Source: Verrucomicrobiota bacterium
GTDB taxonomy: Bacteria; Verrucomicrobiota; Verrucomicrobiia; Limisphaerales; UBA9464
Direction of reading: 5' to 3'
Assembly (NCBI GenBank): GCA_947454705.1
Contig: CANGKZ010000002.1
Location: 1 to 64,000, forward strand
Length of the DNA stretch: 64,000 nt
The translations under genes were made by a program, and so were the position numbers. Each line of letters opens with the position of its first letter. The stretch's first letter is position 1. Of this stretch, positions 26,536 through 36,034 are shown one piece after another. The notes below the pieces were generated by a model. The model ran no database searches and was not told the DNA's origin. It saw only the letters and a program-made list of their open reading frames with translations.

Positions 26536-27747
26536 TCACCGGTCGCCGGCGAGGATCCATGCTTCGTTGAAGTGCGCGTGCCGGATCGAGGAGCCGCCGG
26601 GCATTCCCTGCGAGCTGTAGGTGGCGTGCAGCGTGCCGTCGCGGGCCTGCATCAAACTTGGGTAGCTGAAGGAGCCCTTCCCCGGAGCGGCGAGTTCCAG
26701 GTGGCGCTTCACGGGCCAGGTGCGGCCTTCGTCGGTGCTCAGCCACAGGGCGAGGGAATGACGGCCGTTCTCGGTGTCGTTGCCGATGAACACCCAGGAT
26801 CCGCTCCGCAGCACGATGGCCTCCACGCCCGAGCCGGGATTGGGCAGCGCGGTGTCCACCACCGGGGACCACGTTTCGCCGCGGTCGCGGGATTCCGAGG
26901 CCAGCACGCGCTTCGGCGGCGGACCGTTGTCGCGCATCCAGGCCACGATCGTGCCGTCGCGTCGCACGGTGAGACTGGGCTGGATGTTGCCTCCGCCGAT
27001 CATCGGCTGACTGCAGCGCCAGGTGTCTCCTCCGTCGTCGGAGATGCCGATCAACGAGAACGAAAATCCATCGTGGTACAGCGGCAGCAGGATCCGTTTT
27101 CCGAGCAGGGTGGCGTGCGCTCGCGGCATCCAGCCGAGCCGGTTGTACAATTGATTGGTGGCATGACGCTGCATGGCCACGAGGTACTCATCCACTTCAC
27201 GACGAGTCTCGGTCGACCAATTCGCGGCCGCTGCGGAGGCGGCGAGAACCGGCAGGGTGTTGGAGATGGTGTTGGCAAACGAGGCGCCGGGTGAGAGGTG
27301 CACGACGCCTTCCTTGGTCCATCGGGGAGCCCCGGATCCTTCCCACGATTCGCTTCGATGAAACTTCAACAACGCGCTCTCCCAGGTGTGGGCGAGGATG
27401 GTGGTATGGAAGAGCCAGAGGCGATTGCGGTCATCGATGAGAAAGCACGGGTTGCAATCGGGGTACTCGGGCGTGTCGGCGAGCAGGAATCGGGGCGACC
27501 ACTTGGAGCTCCCGCGGGCGAGGCGCGCGCCCTCCACGCGCACGTCGTCGGCCTTGCGTTCCCCGGATCCGTGAAACCAGCAGACCAGCAAATCGCCCCG
27601 TCGTGTTTCCACCACGCACGAGGCGTGATTGTGCCATGGCTCCGGCGGGAAGATGAGTTCGGCGCTGTGAAAGGGAGTGTTGGCACCGGCGAGCGGTCGC
27701 ATCAGTCCGGCGAGCAGGCCGAGCGCAAACAGGAGGCGGATCATCAT
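26536..27747 (-). CDS. Secreted sialidase-like BNR-repeat protein
   Basis: A 403-residue exported protein with a signal peptide (LLFALGLLAGLMRPLAGA) and a six-bladed propeller of the sialidase superfamily. Asp-box motifs are visible as SDDGGDTW, SRDRGETWS and STDEGRTWP. The family N-terminal region HNHASCVVETRRGDLLVCWFHGSGE and the later GSFSYPSLMQARDGTLHATYS fit the exo-alpha-sialidase-like BNR_2 group. Members are often not true sialidases but act on rhamnose- or uronate-type sugars, so the substrate is open. It lies between the recombinase and the NatAB operon, with intergenic repeats upstream. Confidence 0.82.
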   Translation of the reverse strand: MMIRLLFALGLLAGLMRPLAGANTPFHSAELIFPPEPWHNHASCVVETRRGDLLVCWFHGSGERKADDVRVEGARLARGSSKWSPRFLLADTPEYPDCNPCFLIDDRNRLWLFHTTILAHTWESALLKFHRSESWEGSGAPRWTKEGVVHLSPGASFANTISNTLPVLAASAAAANWSTETRREVDEYLVAMQRHATNQLYNRLGWMPRAHATLLGKRILLPLYHDGFSFSLIGISDDGGDTWRCSQPMIGGGNIQPSLTVRRDGTIVAWMRDNGPPPKRVLASESRDRGETWSPVVDTALPNPGSGVEAIVLRSGSWVFIGNDTENGRHSLALWLSTDEGRTWPVKRHLELAAPGKGSFSYPSLMQARDGTLHATYSSQGMPGGSSIRHAHFNEAWILAGDR

Positions 27748-27792
27748 GGCGTGGGAGAAACGGGGTGCGATGCCGACCTTGCCCGGACGGAG

Positions 27793-27923
27793 CGAAATTC
27801 AAAATGCGGAATTAAAAATGAAAAATGGAAGATGCGGCCCCGGGTGTTGCCGCGAGACGATTGAGGCCATCAACAAATCGGATGCTTCCGATATCTGCGT
27901 TCATCCGTGTCCATCTGCGGTTC
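27793..27923. repeat. Low-GC intergenic phrases upstream of the sialidase-like gene
   Basis: 27793-27832 is an A-rich stretch of AATTCAAAATG / AAAAATG phrases, and 27893-27923 is a tandem-like ATCTGCGTTCATCCGTGTCC phrase with three related 'ATC(T/C)G(C/T)G' units. Phrases like these recur between genes in several bacterial phyla (recall only). Neither is coding. Confidence 0.45.
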
Positions 27924-27941
27924 GAACGCCCGCCGTTGTGG

Positions 27942-29498
27942 TCAGCGATTTCGCAGCCACTTGATCAGTTCAAGGAAGCGCGGGGGCTGGCCGGTGCGGA
28001 GGATGCCGGCGCGGAAGATGCGGCCCGCGCCCCAGAGGACGAGCCCCGTGTAGCCCAGCAGCATGATGAAGGTGCCGATGACATCACGCAGGGGCGGATC
28101 TGCGGTGACGCGGTTCATCATGACGAACGGCGTGTAGAGCGGGATCCACGAGAGAATCACCGCGAGCGGACCGTTGGGATCGCGCGGGATGTAGGTGAGG
28201 GTGAACATCGGCACCATCAGGAAGAGCACGATCACGCCCATGAAGTTCTGGGCTTCCTTGAGTGTGTTGCAGGTGCTGCCCAGGGCGAGGATGAGTCCCG
28301 CGTACTGGAGATAGCCGAGAATGAAATACAGGGCGAAGGCCGGCAGGAGCCAGGTGGATTGCAGGATCGACGCGAGATCGGCCGGCACCTGCGCGATGCC
28401 ACCGCCGGCGGAACTGGCCGCAGCCGCGGCTTCGGCCGGGGAGATTCCGGAGGCCTTCCACACAATGATGCCGACGAATGCAGCGATCCATGCGGAGAGC
28501 ATGGTCAACCCCACGGCGGCGATGCCGAAGAGCTTGCCGGTCATCAGCTCGCCCGGGGTGACAGACGAGAGCAGCACTTCGATGATTCGGTTGGATTTCT
28601 CCTCGATGACGCTGGTGAGGAGCATTTGGGACACCGCGAAGATCGCGACCCAAAGCAGGTACACGAAGAGGCTTGGCAGCCATTGCCGGATGCGATCGGA
28701 GAGGCCGACCTGTTCGGTGCCGCTGGCCTTCTTCGGATTGAGGCTGGTGAGCGTGGCGCGGGTTTTCTCGATCGCCTGCACGGTCTGACGGTCGAGTCCG
28801 CGCGCGGCGTATTCGCGCCGGCGGAGTTCGCCGTTCACGGTGGATTCCACCAGGTCGGGCAGCGCGGTGTCGGCGAGGTTGCCGGACCAGTACTGGATGC
28901 CGGTGGGCTTCGGAGCGGATGAAGTGTCGCCGGGCCCGCGCTTGGACTGCGTGGCGATGTCGGCCGGAATCAGGATCGCCGCAAAGAGGTCCCGCTTGGC
29001 GCCGTCCACGAGGAGCTTTTGTTCTTCCCGCAGCCACGGACGCAGCAATTGCGCGAGGGAATCCACCGGGAAGCTGGGTTCGACGCCTTCGGGAAGCGGG
29101 ACGCGCCGCAGCTTCGCCGTCGGTGCCTTGAATCCCGGGATGTTGAGGTAGTTCGTGCCCCGCTCGCGCTTCAAGGCGGCGAGGTCGAGCTCCCGATTGG
29201 TCTGAACGAACGGAGCGAGCAAATCGGGAGCGCGGTTGTTGCGGACCCAGTCGCGCAGGGCGGAGTCGGCGCGCTTGGTTTCCTGGTCGGCGATGGCCTG
29301 CAGGATCAGCGGCTCGAATTCCCCGCTCGCATCCACGAGTACGAAGTGCCGCGTGGGCGTGCCTTTTTTCTCCAACAGAATGGGCACCTGAATGCTGAGC
29401 ACCAGGATGGTGGGGAACAAAAACAGGCTCACCCAGAATCCCTTGGTCCGGGCGTTCTCGGCGAATTCGCGCCAGGCAATGAGCAGGGCAATTCTCAT
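27942..29498 (-). CDS. NatB-type ABC transporter permease
   Basis: A 518-residue ABC-2 type permease: one N-terminal helix (GFWVSLFLFPTILVLSIQVPI), a long extracytoplasmic domain of about 270 residues, then five to six helices toward the C-terminus (LFVYLLWVAIFAVSQMLLTSVIEEKSNRIIEVLLSSV is the diagnostic segment). It resembles NatB, the sodium-exporting partner of NatA, but ABC-2 exporters with this layout carry many substrates. Its ATG overlaps the ATPase stop in an ATGA, so the two are translationally coupled. Confidence 0.85.
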   Translation of the reverse strand: MRIALLIAWREFAENARTKGFWVSLFLFPTILVLSIQVPILLEKKGTPTRHFVLVDASGEFEPLILQAIADQETKRADSALRDWVRNNRAPDLLAPFVQTNRELDLAALKRERGTNYLNIPGFKAPTAKLRRVPLPEGVEPSFPVDSLAQLLRPWLREEQKLLVDGAKRDLFAAILIPADIATQSKRGPGDTSSAPKPTGIQYWSGNLADTALPDLVESTVNGELRRREYAARGLDRQTVQAIEKTRATLTSLNPKKASGTEQVGLSDRIRQWLPSLFVYLLWVAIFAVSQMLLTSVIEEKSNRIIEVLLSSVTPGELMTGKLFGIAAVGLTMLSAWIAAFVGIIVWKASGISPAEAAAAASSAGGGIAQVPADLASILQSTWLLPAFALYFILGYLQYAGLILALGSTCNTLKEAQNFMGVIVLFLMVPMFTLTYIPRDPNGPLAVILSWIPLYTPFVMMNRVTADPPLRDVIGTFIMLLGYTGLVLWGAGRIFRAGILRTGQPPRFLELIKWLRNR

Positions 29499-30457
29499 CG
29501 GAACGAGGCCTCCCGGGCATCGGGTCCCACGAGCTTCAGGAACACATCGTGAAGCGTGGGCTCGGTGAATTGAAAACTGCGCAGGCGGATCCCGCCGGTG
29601 AAGCAGGCTTCGAGCACGGCCTGCGGATTCGCGTTGCCGCTCAGTTCAATTTCCCACCGTCCGTCGGGACCCGGTGTGATGGAGGCGACTTCGCGGAGGG
29701 CGCGGAGGGATTCGATCGAACCGGAATCGGAGGTCTGGAGTTTGACGCGTCCCGGAATGGATCGGCGCGCCTCCTCCGGGGTGCCGTCGAAGAGCTTGCG
29801 TCCGCGCGCGATGATGGCGAGGCGATCGCACATCCGCTCCGCGTGGGCCATGACGTGGGTGGAGAAGATGACCGTGCGTCCGCGCGACCGGAGATCGGTG
29901 ATGATGTCCTCCATCACGGTTTGGTTGACCGGATCGAGGCCCGAAAACGGTTCATCAAGAATGACGAATTCGGGATCGTGCGCGACGGCGGCCAGCACCT
30001 GGACCTTTTGTCCCATGCCCTTGGACAGCGCCTCGGTCTTGGATTCGGCGAAATCCTTGAGCCCGTAGCGTTCGAGCAATTCAAAGGCGCGACGTTTCGC
30101 CGCGGCTCGGCTGAGTCCCTTGAGCGTGGCGAAGTAGGCGATCACCGACCACGCGCGCATCTTTTTGTAGAGTCCCTTTTCCTCGGGGAGGTAGCCGATG
30201 CGGTTGCGCAGCGAGAGCGCGGAATTGGAGCCGAGCAGGGTGATCGTGCCTTCGGTGGGTTGGATGATGTCGAGGATCATCCGGAGCGTGGTCGTCTTGC
30301 CCGCGCCGTTCGGGCCGAGAAACCCAAAAATGGAACCCGCCGGGACGGTGAGCGAGATGCGATCGACCGCGGTAAAGTCGCCGTAGCGTTTGGAGACTTC
30401 ACGCAGCTCCAGCGCGGGAGCTGCGATCAAGGGTGGTGGCGCGGCGGTGGGAGTCAT
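29495..30457 (-). CDS. NatA-type ABC transporter ATPase
   Basis: A 320-residue ABC ATPase with intact motifs: Walker A GPNGAGKTTTLRMI, signature LSKGMGQKVQ (the NatA-class variant of LSGGQ), Walker B FVILDEPFSGLD and H-loop STHVM. The C-terminal 80 residues form the DUF4162-like domain typical of this class (ELSGNANPQAVLEACF... LHDVFLKLVG). It energises export by the NatB-like permease encoded directly downstream. Confidence 0.92.
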   Translation of the reverse strand: MTPTAAPPPLIAAPALELREVSKRYGDFTAVDRISLTVPAGSIFGFLGPNGAGKTTTLRMILDIIQPTEGTITLLGSNSALSLRNRIGYLPEEKGLYKKMRAWSVIAYFATLKGLSRAAAKRRAFELLERYGLKDFAESKTEALSKGMGQKVQVLAAVAHDPEFVILDEPFSGLDPVNQTVMEDIITDLRSRGRTVIFSTHVMAHAERMCDRLAIIARGRKLFDGTPEEARRSIPGRVKLQTSDSGSIESLRALREVASITPGPDGRWEIELSGNANPQAVLEACFTGGIRLRSFQFTEPTLHDVFLKLVGPDAREASFR

Positions 30458-30476
30458 GGCCGGGCCTTCACCGGCA

Positions 30477-30842
30477 TCAAGCGGCCTTGGCGTTCTTGCC
30501 GCGGGCCTGCTCGATCAATTCCCAGAACTTGGGGTTGCCCTGGAGATTCTCATCCTCGCCCAATTTGGAGCGGAAGAGGAAATCCTTGAGCGTGTGCTTG
30601 CTGAGAATGCGGTGCACCACGACGCCGAGCGGATGGCGTTCGAAATACACCCGGTATTCGCCCAAGCGATAACGGGTGAGGGTGCGGCCGTGACGATTGA
30701 GCTGACCGAATTCGCCCTCCTCCTCCATCAGGTCCTTGGGAAGCCCGCGGAACTGGCCGAGGATGTGGAGCTGCAAATCCTTGGGCATCCGCGCGAGTTC
30801 GGCGGCGCTGGTCGGATTGAAGATGATCTGGAAGAGCGGCAT
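30477..30842 (-). CDS. RelE/ParE-fold toxin-like protein without an adjacent antitoxin
   Basis: A 121-residue protein with the RelE-superfamily order: FQIIFNPTSAAELARMPKDLQLHILGQFRGL, then LTRYRLGEYRVYFERH and VVVHRILSKHTLKDFLFR. YR-G-YRV-F/Y is the family core. Toxins of this fold cleave ribosome-bound mRNA or poison gyrase. No gene for an antitoxin is next to it: the NatA gene lies 19 bases downstream and a PVC-type dehydrogenase ends upstream. A C-terminal extension (GNPKFWELIEQARGKN) goes beyond the usual 90-100 residues. It could be a domesticated, non-toxic relative. The start at 30842 (MPLFQ) is preferred. Confidence 0.7.
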   Translation of the reverse strand: MPLFQIIFNPTSAAELARMPKDLQLHILGQFRGLPKDLMEEEGEFGQLNRHGRTLTRYRLGEYRVYFERHPLGVVVHRILSKHTLKDFLFRSKLGEDENLQGNPKFWELIEQARGKNAKAA

Positions 30843-30922
30843 CGTCGGGCACGAACGTACCCGGAAGCCCGCGCGGTTCAAGCGCGAGACTTCCGGGATT
30901 CCACGTCGTCGCCGCGGGCCGG

Positions 30923-32992
30923 TTACTTCAGCGCGCCCAGCAGTTCCAGCAGCGCGGCGTCCTTTTCCGGTCCGGTGAGGAAGTCAAAGGCCCGCAGATA
31001 CCGGGGCTTGGCCGATTCCGGAGTGGCGGGATCGTTGATCAATTTCACCAGCAATTCCGGGGTCTTCTTGGCGCGGGAACGCCAGACGATGTCGCGTCCC
31101 GCCGGGGTGTTCCACGCGGTGCCGACCGATCCGAGGTAGGCGCCGAGGAAGGCATCCCACTGACGATCGGCGCCGAGCCCGAGGGCTTCGAGATACCAGC
31201 GGTCGTGACCGTCGTGCTGTTTTGCGAGCTCGGTCCAGAGGGCGGGGGCTTCGGCCGACTTGTTGTGGCGCAGGGCGAGGATGGCTTCGCGGCGGACCTG
31301 CACGCTGGGGTCCTTGCTCAGTGCCTTGATCAGCGGGATGACGTCGAGCTCGTGCTGCTGCGCGATGCGGAGTCCGGTGATGCGGAGATCTGAATCCGAA
31401 TCCTTCAACGCGGCGGCGACATAGAAGGCGGTTCTTCCTTCGATCTGCGCCAGCAGGTGCAGCGCCCGGGCGCGCATGCGGGAGGAGGCCGTCTTGGATC
31501 CCCAGAGCTTGCCGAGTTCGGGCTCGGCTTTGCGTCCGAGGGTGCGAAGCGCGGTCCAGGCGAGATAGCGCGTTTCGTGGTTGGGCGATTGAAGCGCGAG
31601 GACGGCGCCGCGGGCAGTCTTCAGGTCGAGCGCGGGGACGGTCGGACGATTTCCCTTCGGTGCCACGCGATACACGCGCCCGGTCATGGTCTCGAGCTGC
31701 TGGTCGGCCATGTAATGACCGCCCACGCCGGAGTCGTTCCAATCGGCCACAAACACCGCGCCGTCCGGGGCGACCGCGAGGTCGGAGGGACGGAACCAGG
31801 CGTCGTCGCTGGAGATCAGATTGGTGATGGTGGCGGCGTAGCCTGCGCCGTCGCGCGTGACCGGGTACGCGCGGGCGACCCGCTGGCCCGGATCACAGTG
31901 GAGAATCTGGTTCCGGAACGCGGCGGGCAGCAGCGAACCTTCGTACACCGCGATGCCGGTGGGGGCACCGGCACCGGTTTGGATCAAATTCGGTACAACT
32001 CCCGGATCGTTCAAGTGCCAGTGGCGGCGGGGTACGTCTTCCTCCCAGCCAGTGCGTTTTTGTCCCCAGCCGGCTCCGGTCATTTCATCGGAATAGCCGT
32101 AGTTGCCGCCCTGCATCACGTAGTTGATGCGCACGCCGCGGTTGCCGTCGTCGTCGTTGTCGGACTGCCACACGGTGCCGAAGGAATCGACGGCCACCTC
32201 GTAGTTGTTGCGGAAGTTGTGTCCGAGCACCTCGACGTCGGATCCATCGAGATTGCAGCGGAAGGCCATGCCCTGTCGGTAGGGACGTCCGGTGTCGGCG
32301 ATTTCGTTGCCGGAGGCGTCGCGGATGATTTCGCCGCCGGTGATTTCATCGGCCGACAGCTTTCCATGAAGCGGCACTTCGTGGGTCCCGCCCTTGGGCC
32401 GGCGCAGCACGCGACCCGCGTTGCCGAAGTTGAAGTAGAGCTTGCCGTCGGGGCCGAACACAAACGCGTGGACGGCGTGGTCGTGATCGGCCTGTCCGGG
32501 GTCGGTGGTGAACAGGAGCTCGCGCTTGTCGGCAATGCCGTCGCCGTCGGTGTCCGACAGGATGAACACGTACGGGGCGCTCGACACGATCACCCGGTTC
32601 CCCAGCACGCAGATGCCGAGGGCCGTGTTGATGGACAAATCCTGATAAAAGACAGTGGCCTTGTCGGCGACGCCGGTGCCGTGGGTGTCCTCAAGGATCA
32701 TGATGCGGTCGCCTTCCTTCCGCTGGATGCCCCATTTTTGGAACGTCGAGCGGTAGTTGGCGCCTTCGGTGACCCAGACGCGTCCGCGGTGGTCCACGTC
32801 CATGTCGGCCGGGTTCACGACCATCGGTTCGAGCGCGAAGAGCCCGGCCTCCAGCCCGTCGGCGACGTGGAGTTGTTTCATCTGGCTGGCGGCAGCGGCG
32901 GCGCCGGCGCGTGAGGCGTCGGCGTGGAGCGCGGACTGAAGCGCCGGCGTGGAGACCGCGAGGGCGGCGAGGAGAATTTTGGGAAGCGTCAT
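30923..32992 (-). CDS. PVC-type membrane-bound dehydrogenase-like protein lacking a cytochrome domain
   Basis: A 689-residue exported protein with a signal peptide (LPKILLAALAVSTPALQSALHA), then a six-bladed glucose/sorbosone-dehydrogenase-like propeller (MVVNPADMDVDHRGRVWVTEG, YVFILSDTDGDGIADKRELL, HAVHAFVFGPDGKLYFNFGN, YEVAVDSFGTVWQSDNDDDGNRG) and helical HEAT-type repeats (VQVRREAILALRHNKS). Homologues usually end in a CxxCH haem domain; none is present and the protein stops after the repeats. It follows the ThuA-like gene by 23 bases and probably acts with it on a sugar or other small substrate in the periplasm. The start is the ATG just before the signal peptide. Confidence 0.85.
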   Translation of the reverse strand: MTLPKILLAALAVSTPALQSALHADASRAGAAAAASQMKQLHVADGLEAGLFALEPMVVNPADMDVDHRGRVWVTEGANYRSTFQKWGIQRKEGDRIMILEDTHGTGVADKATVFYQDLSINTALGICVLGNRVIVSSAPYVFILSDTDGDGIADKRELLFTTDPGQADHDHAVHAFVFGPDGKLYFNFGNAGRVLRRPKGGTHEVPLHGKLSADEITGGEIIRDASGNEIADTGRPYRQGMAFRCNLDGSDVEVLGHNFRNNYEVAVDSFGTVWQSDNDDDGNRGVRINYVMQGGNYGYSDEMTGAGWGQKRTGWEEDVPRRHWHLNDPGVVPNLIQTGAGAPTGIAVYEGSLLPAAFRNQILHCDPGQRVARAYPVTRDGAGYAATITNLISSDDAWFRPSDLAVAPDGAVFVADWNDSGVGGHYMADQQLETMTGRVYRVAPKGNRPTVPALDLKTARGAVLALQSPNHETRYLAWTALRTLGRKAEPELGKLWGSKTASSRMRARALHLLAQIEGRTAFYVAAALKDSDSDLRITGLRIAQQHELDVIPLIKALSKDPSVQVRREAILALRHNKSAEAPALWTELAKQHDGHDRWYLEALGLGADRQWDAFLGAYLGSVGTAWNTPAGRDIVWRSRAKKTPELLVKLINDPATPESAKPRYLRAFDFLTGPEKDAALLELLGALK

Positions 32993-33015
32993 GGGGTGAG
33001 GCGGCAAGCGTTGGC

Positions 33016-33888
33016 TCACTTCTTCGGGTCGAGGTTCAACTTGAGCTGGTCCTCGGTGACGGTGGATTCGATGCCGCCGGCGGGGACTTCCATTCCGGCG
33101 ATCCAGACGATGGCGTTGAGGGTGATCTTGCGGAAATCGGGGTTGGCCCAGTTTTTGTGGTAGTGCCCGCCGGTGAAACCGAAGCCGCGGCCGCCGCCGG
33201 GGCGGTTGAGGACCCACATCAGGTGCTGGGGTTCGCCGCGTTCGACTTCGGCGCGGACGTGCGGGTTGCCGCTGTGTGGGCCGTTGGGGCCAACGGTGTT
33301 CTTCGGGGCGACGGCGCTCAGGATCGGGGTGACGCCCTTGAGGTCGGGTGTGAAGCGCATGTGGTAATACCATTCATCGTGAATCCGAAACGGCTTCACG
33401 CCCTGGGTGACGGGATGCTTGGGAAGATCCTTGAGATCGGCGGTCCAGGTGGGGTTGATGCTCCAGAACTTTTCAAAGTAACCACCGGTCCAGCGCAGCA
33501 TAGCGAATCCGGGATCGCCGGCGGGAACTTCAACGCCGTAGTGCGCGGCGCCGATGCCGACGCCCTTGGCGGCGAGTTCGTCGAGGAGCTTGAGGCGGTC
33601 GGGCCGGATGGCGGGGTGTCCGTCGCCACCGTCGCAGTAGATCACAATCGCATCGGCGCTGCGGAGCACCGAGACATCGGCGGGCCAGCCGTTGCTGACC
33701 ACGGTGATTTGCACGCCGGGGACCTTGCGGAGGCAGTCGGCAAGCAGGAGGCAGCCGGCGCGGAATTCGTGTTCGGCCGGGGCGTGGCTCGGAGTGCCGG
33801 CGATGAGCACGATCGACTTGTCGGCGGCGCGTCCGACCAGGGCACCGAGCATCAGCCCGGCGAGCAAAAGAAGACGGAGGGATTTCAT
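33016..33888 (-). CDS. Secreted ThuA-like (trehalose utilisation) protein
   Basis: A 290-residue protein with a signal peptide (LRLLLLAGLMLGALVGRAAD) and a ThuA domain of the class I glutamine amidotransferase-like fold. Typical stretches are IVLIAGTPSHAPAEHEFRAG at the N-terminus, ADAIVIYCDGGDGHP, GVGIGAAHYGVEVP and GGRGFGFTGGHYHKNW near the end, the last being diagnostic of the family. ThuA-like proteins frequently neighbour PVC-type dehydrogenases in this phylum. The activity is not established; rhizobial ThuA is implicated in 3-keto-trehalose metabolism. Confidence 0.88.
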   Translation of the reverse strand: MKSLRLLLLAGLMLGALVGRAADKSIVLIAGTPSHAPAEHEFRAGCLLLADCLRKVPGVQITVVSNGWPADVSVLRSADAIVIYCDGGDGHPAIRPDRLKLLDELAAKGVGIGAAHYGVEVPAGDPGFAMLRWTGGYFEKFWSINPTWTADLKDLPKHPVTQGVKPFRIHDEWYYHMRFTPDLKGVTPILSAVAPKNTVGPNGPHSGNPHVRAEVERGEPQHLMWVLNRPGGGRGFGFTGGHYHKNWANPDFRKITLNAIVWIAGMEVPAGGIESTVTEDQLKLNLDPKK

Positions 33889-34069
33889 GGAATGGCCGAG
33901 CTTGAACCCGCAGGCCCGCGGCGGCCAATGCGATTTTTCGGGGTCGCTGCGTTGGAGGGTGTTTCGGCGGAATCCCCGGTGCGCGGACGACCTGCGGTTG
34001 AGACTTTCTTGAATTGCGCTATGGATCGCGCGGGCGTTCCCCGAACCCAAGAATGCCCGTCCCCATCCC

Positions 34070-36022
34070 ATGCGACACTTCGCCTGCCTCCTGATTCTTC
34101 TGGCCTCGGCCGTTTCCTCCCTGGCTGCGCCTCCGCCGCGCATTCCGGTGGAAACCCTGCTCCGCCCCCTCGACTTCAGCGAGCCGCGCCTTTCCCCCGA
34201 TGGCCGCCACGTGGCGGTGATTGTTCACGAGGGATGGGAACGGCAGTTCGTGGTGATGAACCTGGCCACCCGCGCGGTGCAGCGGTTCAAGTATGAGTCC
34301 GACCGACAGGTGGGATGGTTCGAGTGGAAGGATTCCGACCGGCTGATCTTTGGATTGACCGAGGATGGCCAGGACTTGGGCGGCATCTTCACCCAGAAGC
34401 GCGATGGCACCGAGTTGCGCAACCTGGTGTCCACGCTCGAAGCTCAGGTGCGTCAGGAAGGCCGGATGCGCGTGCGTCTCCCGCGGTTGCTGTCCCGCTT
34501 GGAACGGGAGCCGGACCACATTCTGGTTTCGGTGACCACGCTTGGTTCCGATGAAACCAAGAACGAGGAGCCCGAGGTTTATCGCATCAATGTGAAAACG
34601 GGCCGCGGCACCAAGATTCAGAGCCGCACCACCGGCGTGTACGAGTGGATGGTGGATTATCAGGATCAGATTCGCCTCGGGGCGCGTCTCGACAAGGATC
34701 GCATCACGTGGATTCACCGGCCGAATCCGAAGGCTGCGTGGGAACCACTGTTCGAAGAGCCCCTGGACGGTCCGACCTTCCGTCCGCTCCGGTTTGATCC
34801 GGACGGCAAGACGCTGTACGTGGCGTCGAATCGCGGGCGTTCAACGGATGCGGTCTGGGCGTTCGACACCACCACGCGTCAGTTTGGGAAGGAGTTGTTT
34901 GCACCGAAGACCGTGGATGCCGACGACCTGATGGTGAGCCGCAAGACCGGCGCGCCGGTGGCGGTGCTCTACCACGATGACATTCCGCGCGCGCAGTACC
35001 TCGACCCCGATTGGGCCTCGACCCATACCGCGCTTTCCCAGGCTCTGCCCGGACCGGTGGTGCAGATCGTGACGCGATCGGCCGACGACCGGCTCGCGGT
35101 GGTGCGGAGTTTCAGCGATCGCGATCCCGGGGCGTTGTACATCGTGGATCTGAATTCCCTGAAGGCGGGTCAGTGGGTGAAGCTCGCCTCGTGGCTCAAA
35201 CCGGAGCAGATGGCGGAGATGCGTCCCATCCAGTACAAGGCGCGGGATGGCCGCGTGATTCATGGCTATTTGTCCCTTCCTGCGGGAGTTCCGGCAAAAA
35301 ATCTTCCGCTGGTGGTCAATCCGCACGGAGGTCCGCAGGCCCGTGATTATTGGGGTTTTAATCCCGAGGTGCAGTTTCTCTGCAATCGCGGTTATGCGGT
35401 GCTGCAGGTGAATTTCCGCGGATCCACGGGGTACGGTCATGAGTTCGAGGCCGCAGGATTTGGCGAATGGGGACGCGCCATGCAGGACGACCTCACCGAT
35501 GGCGTGGCGTGGTGCGTCGCGGAGGGATATGCGGATCCGAAGCGCGTGGCGATCTACGGTGCGAGCTACGGGGGTTATGCGACGATGGCGGGCCTTTGCT
35601 TTACGCCGGATTTGTACCGGTGCGGGGTGAATTATGTCGGCGTCACGGACCTCGGATTGCTGATCGAAAAATACCGCACCGGCGAGGCGTTGATCCGTCG
35701 CATGGTGGAACGGTTGGTGGGTCCGAAGTCGAATCGCGAGGCCACCATTCGCGAACGTTCGCCGGTCTACCACGCGTCGAAGATCAAAGTTCCGGTGCTG
35801 ATGTACTACGGCATTGATGATCCCCGGGTTCCGATCGAGCACGGGGACCGGATGGCGGCTGCGTTGAAGTCCGCTGGGAAGAAATACCAGTACATGACCA
35901 AGGCCCGCGAAGGGCACGGGTTCGTTGGCAAGAAGAGCCAGGTGGAATTCTACAACGCGCTGGAAACGTTCCTCGAGGCCAACCTGGGTCAGGATCGTTC
36001 CGGAGCGGTTCCGGCGCCCTGA
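34070..36022 (+). CDS. Secreted S9-family peptidase (prolyl oligopeptidase-like)
   Basis: A 650-residue serine peptidase with a signal peptide (FACLLILLASAVSSLAA), an N-terminal beta-propeller (FSEPRLSPDGRHVAV and later blades) and a C-terminal alpha/beta-hydrolase domain from about residue 390. The catalytic triad is Ser in YGASYGGYATM, Asp in GIDDPRVP and His in EGHGF. NPHGGPQARDYWGFNPEVQFL is the oxyanion-hole region. Such enzymes trim proline-containing or acylated peptides in the periplasm. It is divergent from the ThuA operon and converges on the DUF3106 gene with 12 bases between stops. Confidence 0.92.
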   Translation: MRHFACLLILLASAVSSLAAPPPRIPVETLLRPLDFSEPRLSPDGRHVAVIVHEGWERQFVVMNLATRAVQRFKYESDRQVGWFEWKDSDRLIFGLTEDGQDLGGIFTQKRDGTELRNLVSTLEAQVRQEGRMRVRLPRLLSRLEREPDHILVSVTTLGSDETKNEEPEVYRINVKTGRGTKIQSRTTGVYEWMVDYQDQIRLGARLDKDRITWIHRPNPKAAWEPLFEEPLDGPTFRPLRFDPDGKTLYVASNRGRSTDAVWAFDTTTRQFGKELFAPKTVDADDLMVSRKTGAPVAVLYHDDIPRAQYLDPDWASTHTALSQALPGPVVQIVTRSADDRLAVVRSFSDRDPGALYIVDLNSLKAGQWVKLASWLKPEQMAEMRPIQYKARDGRVIHGYLSLPAGVPAKNLPLVVNPHGGPQARDYWGFNPEVQFLCNRGYAVLQVNFRGSTGYGHEFEAAGFGEWGRAMQDDLTDGVAWCVAEGYADPKRVAIYGASYGGYATMAGLCFTPDLYRCGVNYVGVTDLGLLIEKYRTGEALIRRMVERLVGPKSNREATIRERSPVYHASKIKVPVLMYYGIDDPRVPIEHGDRMAAALKSAGKKYQYMTKAREGHGFVGKKSQVEFYNALETFLEANLGQDRSGAVPAP

Positions 36023-36034
36023 AGCGGGGCGGAT

